In this document: positions 24,129 to 26,007 of the stretch, one piece after another | Position numbering within the stretch: position 1 is the stretch's first letter | Layout of the letters: each line of letters opens with the position of its first letter | Assembly (NCBI GenBank): GCA_027457225.1 | Contig: DAIDTL010000002.1 | Span: 1-26,007 of the forward strand | DNA from: Ferrovaceae bacterium | GTDB taxonomy: Bacteria > Pseudomonadota > Gammaproteobacteria > Burkholderiales > Ferrovaceae | Length of the DNA: 26,007 nt | Direction of reading: 5' to 3' | Made by a program: the position numbers and the translations under genes | The notes under the pieces: generated by a model | Told to the model about the DNA's origin: nothing | Databases searched by the model: none | Seen by the model: only the letters and a program-made list of their open reading frames with translations

Positions 24129-25604
24129 TCACTCAAACATCGGCGCACGAGCCGTCATGATGAGTTCCTTGGCGCGTTCTGCGTCGATTTCCGTCAGCTC
24201 TGACAATTCGTCCACTGCCAGGTCAGCCAGATCCTGGATCGTCTTGATCCCTTTGGAAGCAAAGAGGATTGCCGTATCCGGATCCATTCCCGCCATGCTT
24301 TGCAAATCTTCAGCGGCATGCTCAACCTGCTCTTCCGAAGCGATCGCTTCAGTGAGCAACGCATTGCGCGCACGGCTACGCAACTCGTTGACGGTATCTT
24401 CGTCGAAAGCCTCGATGGCAAGCATTTCGTTGATGGGAACATAGGCCACTTCTTCCAGCGAGCTGAATCCCTCCTGGATCAGGATATCTGCAACCTCTTC
24501 ATCCACATCAAGACGCTTGACAAACAGATCGCGAATTTTCGAAGATTCCGCGGCATCTTTTTCATGTGCCTGATCTTCGGTCATGATGTTGAGGGTCCAG
24601 CCTGTCAGTTCGGAGGCAAGACGCACATTCTGACCGCTACGTCCGATGGCCTGGGCCAGTTGTTCTTCATCGACCACCACATCCATGCTATGGCTATCTT
24701 CATCCACCCGAATGGAGTTGACCTCGGCGGGGGCCAAAGCATTGATGACGAACTGAGCAGGGTCTTCCGACCAAAGAATGATATCCACCCTCTCGCCTCC
24801 CAGCTCTGCCGTAACTGCTTGCACGCGTGAGCCACGCATCCCAACGCAGGTGCCGATGGGGTCGAGACGACGATCATTGGATTTAACGGCAATCTTGGCA
24901 CGGATGCCGGGATCACGAGCGGCTGATTTGATTTCCAGCAGCCCTTCCTCGATTTCCGGAACTTCCAGTTCAAAAAGCTTGATGATGAATTCAGGCGCCA
25001 GGCGCGACAAAATGAGTTGCGGGCCCCGTCCGCCCCGCTCCACCCGGGACAGATATCCGCGGACCCGATCACCAATGCGCAGGTTTTCTCTCTGGATCAT
25101 CTGGTCGCGCGGCAACAACGCTTCGATGCGTCCTGATTCAATGATGGCGTTTCCACGGTCAAGACGCTTGACTGTACCGGTGACCAGACTTTCCTCACGT
25201 TCCAGAAAATCATTAAGGATCTGCTCTCGTTCAGCATCGCGAATTTTCTGGAAAATCACCTGTTTGGCAGCCTGCGCCCCAATCCGCCCGAAGTCGATGG
25301 GCTCGAGCGGCTCTTCGATGATGTCGCCGGGTTGTGCATCGGGTTTGCGCTGCACCGCCTGGAACAGGGGAAGTTCATGAAATTCTGACAACCAGTCGGA
25401 ATCGTTGACAACGCGCCACGTCCGAAAGGATTTGAAATCACCGGTTTCACGATCGATCTCGACGCGCACGTCGATATCTTCCTCGCCGTGTTTTTTTCGG
25501 GTTGCCGAGGCCAATGCCATTTCCAACGCGATGAAGACGATGTCGGGGTCGACATTCTTCTCACGGGCCAGGGCATCCACCAGCATCAGCACTTCCTTGC
25601 TCAT
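24129..25604 (-). CDS. nusA: Transcription termination/antitermination factor NusA
   Basis: This RNA polymerase-bound factor controls pausing, termination and antitermination (491 aa; E. coli 495). The N-terminal polymerase-binding domain (1-135, MSKEVLMLVDALAREK) is followed by an S1 domain (about 138-200), two KH domains with GMRG (255-258) and GRSG (321-324), and two acidic C-terminal helix-hairpin-helix repeats (about 365-430 and 437-490), as in E. coli. The ATG at 25604 has a perfect GGAGG four bases upstream; a TTG five codons earlier (25619) is rejected. The gap to rimP is 11 bases. It can feed back on its own operon in E. coli; no such site can be seen here. Confidence 0.98.
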   Translation of the reverse strand: MSKEVLMLVDALAREKNVDPDIVFIALEMALASATRKKHGEEDIDVRVEIDRETGDFKSFRTWRVVNDSDWLSEFHELPLFQAVQRKPDAQPGDIIEEPLEPIDFGRIGAQAAKQVIFQKIRDAEREQILNDFLEREESLVTGTVKRLDRGNAIIESGRIEALLPRDQMIQRENLRIGDRVRGYLSRVERGGRGPQLILSRLAPEFIIKLFELEVPEIEEGLLEIKSAARDPGIRAKIAVKSNDRRLDPIGTCVGMRGSRVQAVTAELGGERVDIILWSEDPAQFVINALAPAEVNSIRVDEDSHSMDVVVDEEQLAQAIGRSGQNVRLASELTGWTLNIMTEDQAHEKDAAESSKIRDLFVKRLDVDEEVADILIQEGFSSLEEVAYVPINEMLAIEAFDEDTVNELRSRARNALLTEAIASEEQVEHAAEDLQSMAGMDPDTAILFASKGIKTIQDLADLAVDELSELTEIDAERAKELIMTARAPMFE

Positions 25605-25615
25605 AAAACCTCCAG

Positions 25616-26007
25616 TCAAATCTCAGGAACGAGGTTGGCCCGGTCAATACCGGCCAACTCCAATTCAATGGCCACGCCATCTACATCCAATATCAGTGCG
25701 GTGTCTGAAGCCGAGACAATGTGCCCAACGAAATTGCGTTGCCCCGCTCGTGGTTGCTGCAAGCGCAATTTGATCTCGCGCCCGGTAAACCGGGCAAAAT
25801 CAGCAGCCCGCTTAAGCGGTCGATCCAGCCCAGGCGACGACACTTCCAGCCGATCATAGTCAATGCTCTCCACGGCAAACAGCCGCGTGAGTTGGTTACT
25901 GACCGTAGCGCAATCTTCGACTCCGATACCCTCCGGTTTATCGATGAATACGCGCAGCAAACCCCGTCCAGAACGCTCGAAATCCACGAATTCGTAGCCC
26001 AAGCCAG
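25616..26007 (-). CDS. rimP: Ribosome maturation factor RimP, N-terminus cut by the window
   Basis: The visible part (about 130 residues) reads GLGYEFVDFERSGRGLLRVFIDKP, then the block DCATVSNQLTRLFAV and EVSSPGLDRPLKRAADFARF, followed by the C-terminal Sm-like domain. It is needed for 30S subunit assembly. The frame runs off the right edge, and full-length RimP usually has about 15-25 more residues ahead of GYE, so the true start lies beyond the window; a TTG at 26002 is not the start. It is the first gene seen of the rimP-nusA-infB-rbfA-truB operon, whose promoter must lie to the right. Confidence 0.95.
   Translation of the reverse strand, partial: GLGYEFVDFERSGRGLLRVFIDKPEGIGVEDCATVSNQLTRLFAVESIDYDRLEVSSPGLDRPLKRAADFARFTGREIKLRLQQPRAGQRNFVGHIVSASDTALILDVDGVAIELELAGIDRANLVPEI

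Noticed and set aside
23217..24203. A 328-codon open frame on the plus strand opposite infB
   Set aside because: It mirrors the Lys/Ala/Glu-rich linker of IF-2, which keeps the opposite strand open. Its translation is low-complexity (Phe, Gly, Leu, Arg) with no recognisable domain or ribosome binding site.
1..26007. tRNA, rRNA, CRISPR, insertion sequence, prophage or toxin-antitoxin content
   Set aside because: I saw no cloverleaf candidates, spaced repeats, transposase or integrase motifs, or small paired genes; nearly all bases belong to recognised core genes.

Overview
The window looks like a core chromosomal segment of a betaproteobacterium. The clues are the gene orders trxA-rho-rpmE and rimP-nusA-infB-rbfA-truB, a 7Fe ferredoxin close to Azotobacter FdI, a Rho that can be followed residue by residue against the E. 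coli protein, and moderately GC-rich coding DNA. A relative of the Nitrosomonadales/Gallionellales/Ferrovales is my guess, made from memory of similar proteins and not from a search. I see no tRNA, rRNA, CRISPR array, insertion sequence, phage gene or integrase. Coding density is very high and the longest non-coding stretch is under 200 bases.

Layout. (1) 1-713, plus strand: an AT-rich leader and a small membrane protein of the urate-oxidase N-terminal (PuuD-like) type, whose best start is followed by an in-frame TGA at codon 15. (2) 664-6383, minus strand: a tight fdxA-addB-addA unit encoding a seven-iron ferredoxin, an AddB-type nuclease with Fe-S staple cysteines, and an AddA-type UvrD helicase that lacks the usual C-terminal nuclease. 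Its end overlaps the PuuD-like gene tail to tail. (3) 6573-8625, plus strand: trxA, rho (behind a C-rich, G-poor leader) and rpmE, closed by a clear intrinsic terminator. (4) 8643-14558, plus strand: an ArnT-like membrane glycosyltransferase overlapping the DEAH helicase gene hrpA by four bases, then an exported FKBP-type prolyl isomerase. (5) 14541-26007, minus strand, read from the right edge: rimP (cut by the window), nusA, infB, rbfA, truB, then an Atm1-like ABC exporter, a PBP7-like D,D-endopeptidase and lutA-lutB-lutC for lactate oxidation. The lut operon meets the FKBP gene tail to tail with an 18-base overlap.

How the genes work together. Two information-processing blocks dominate: transcription termination and ribosome parts (trxA-rho-rpmE), and ribosome maturation, transcription elongation and initiation (rimP-nusA-infB-rbfA-truB). 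In E. coli the latter runs on into rpsO-pnp; here truB is followed within seven bases by an ABC exporter, and the minus-strand run continues with short gaps into cell-wall and lactate genes. AddAB would process double-strand breaks for recombination, and HrpA acts on RNA and stalled ribosomes. Several genes at overlapping or tight junctions start with TTG (addB, the glycosyltransferase, hrpA, rbfA).

I found no convincing new multi-gene system. The observations most worth a second look are the in-frame TGA in the PuuD-like gene, the one-nuclease AddAB with a co-transcribed ferredoxin, and the possible Rho-binding leader in front of rho.
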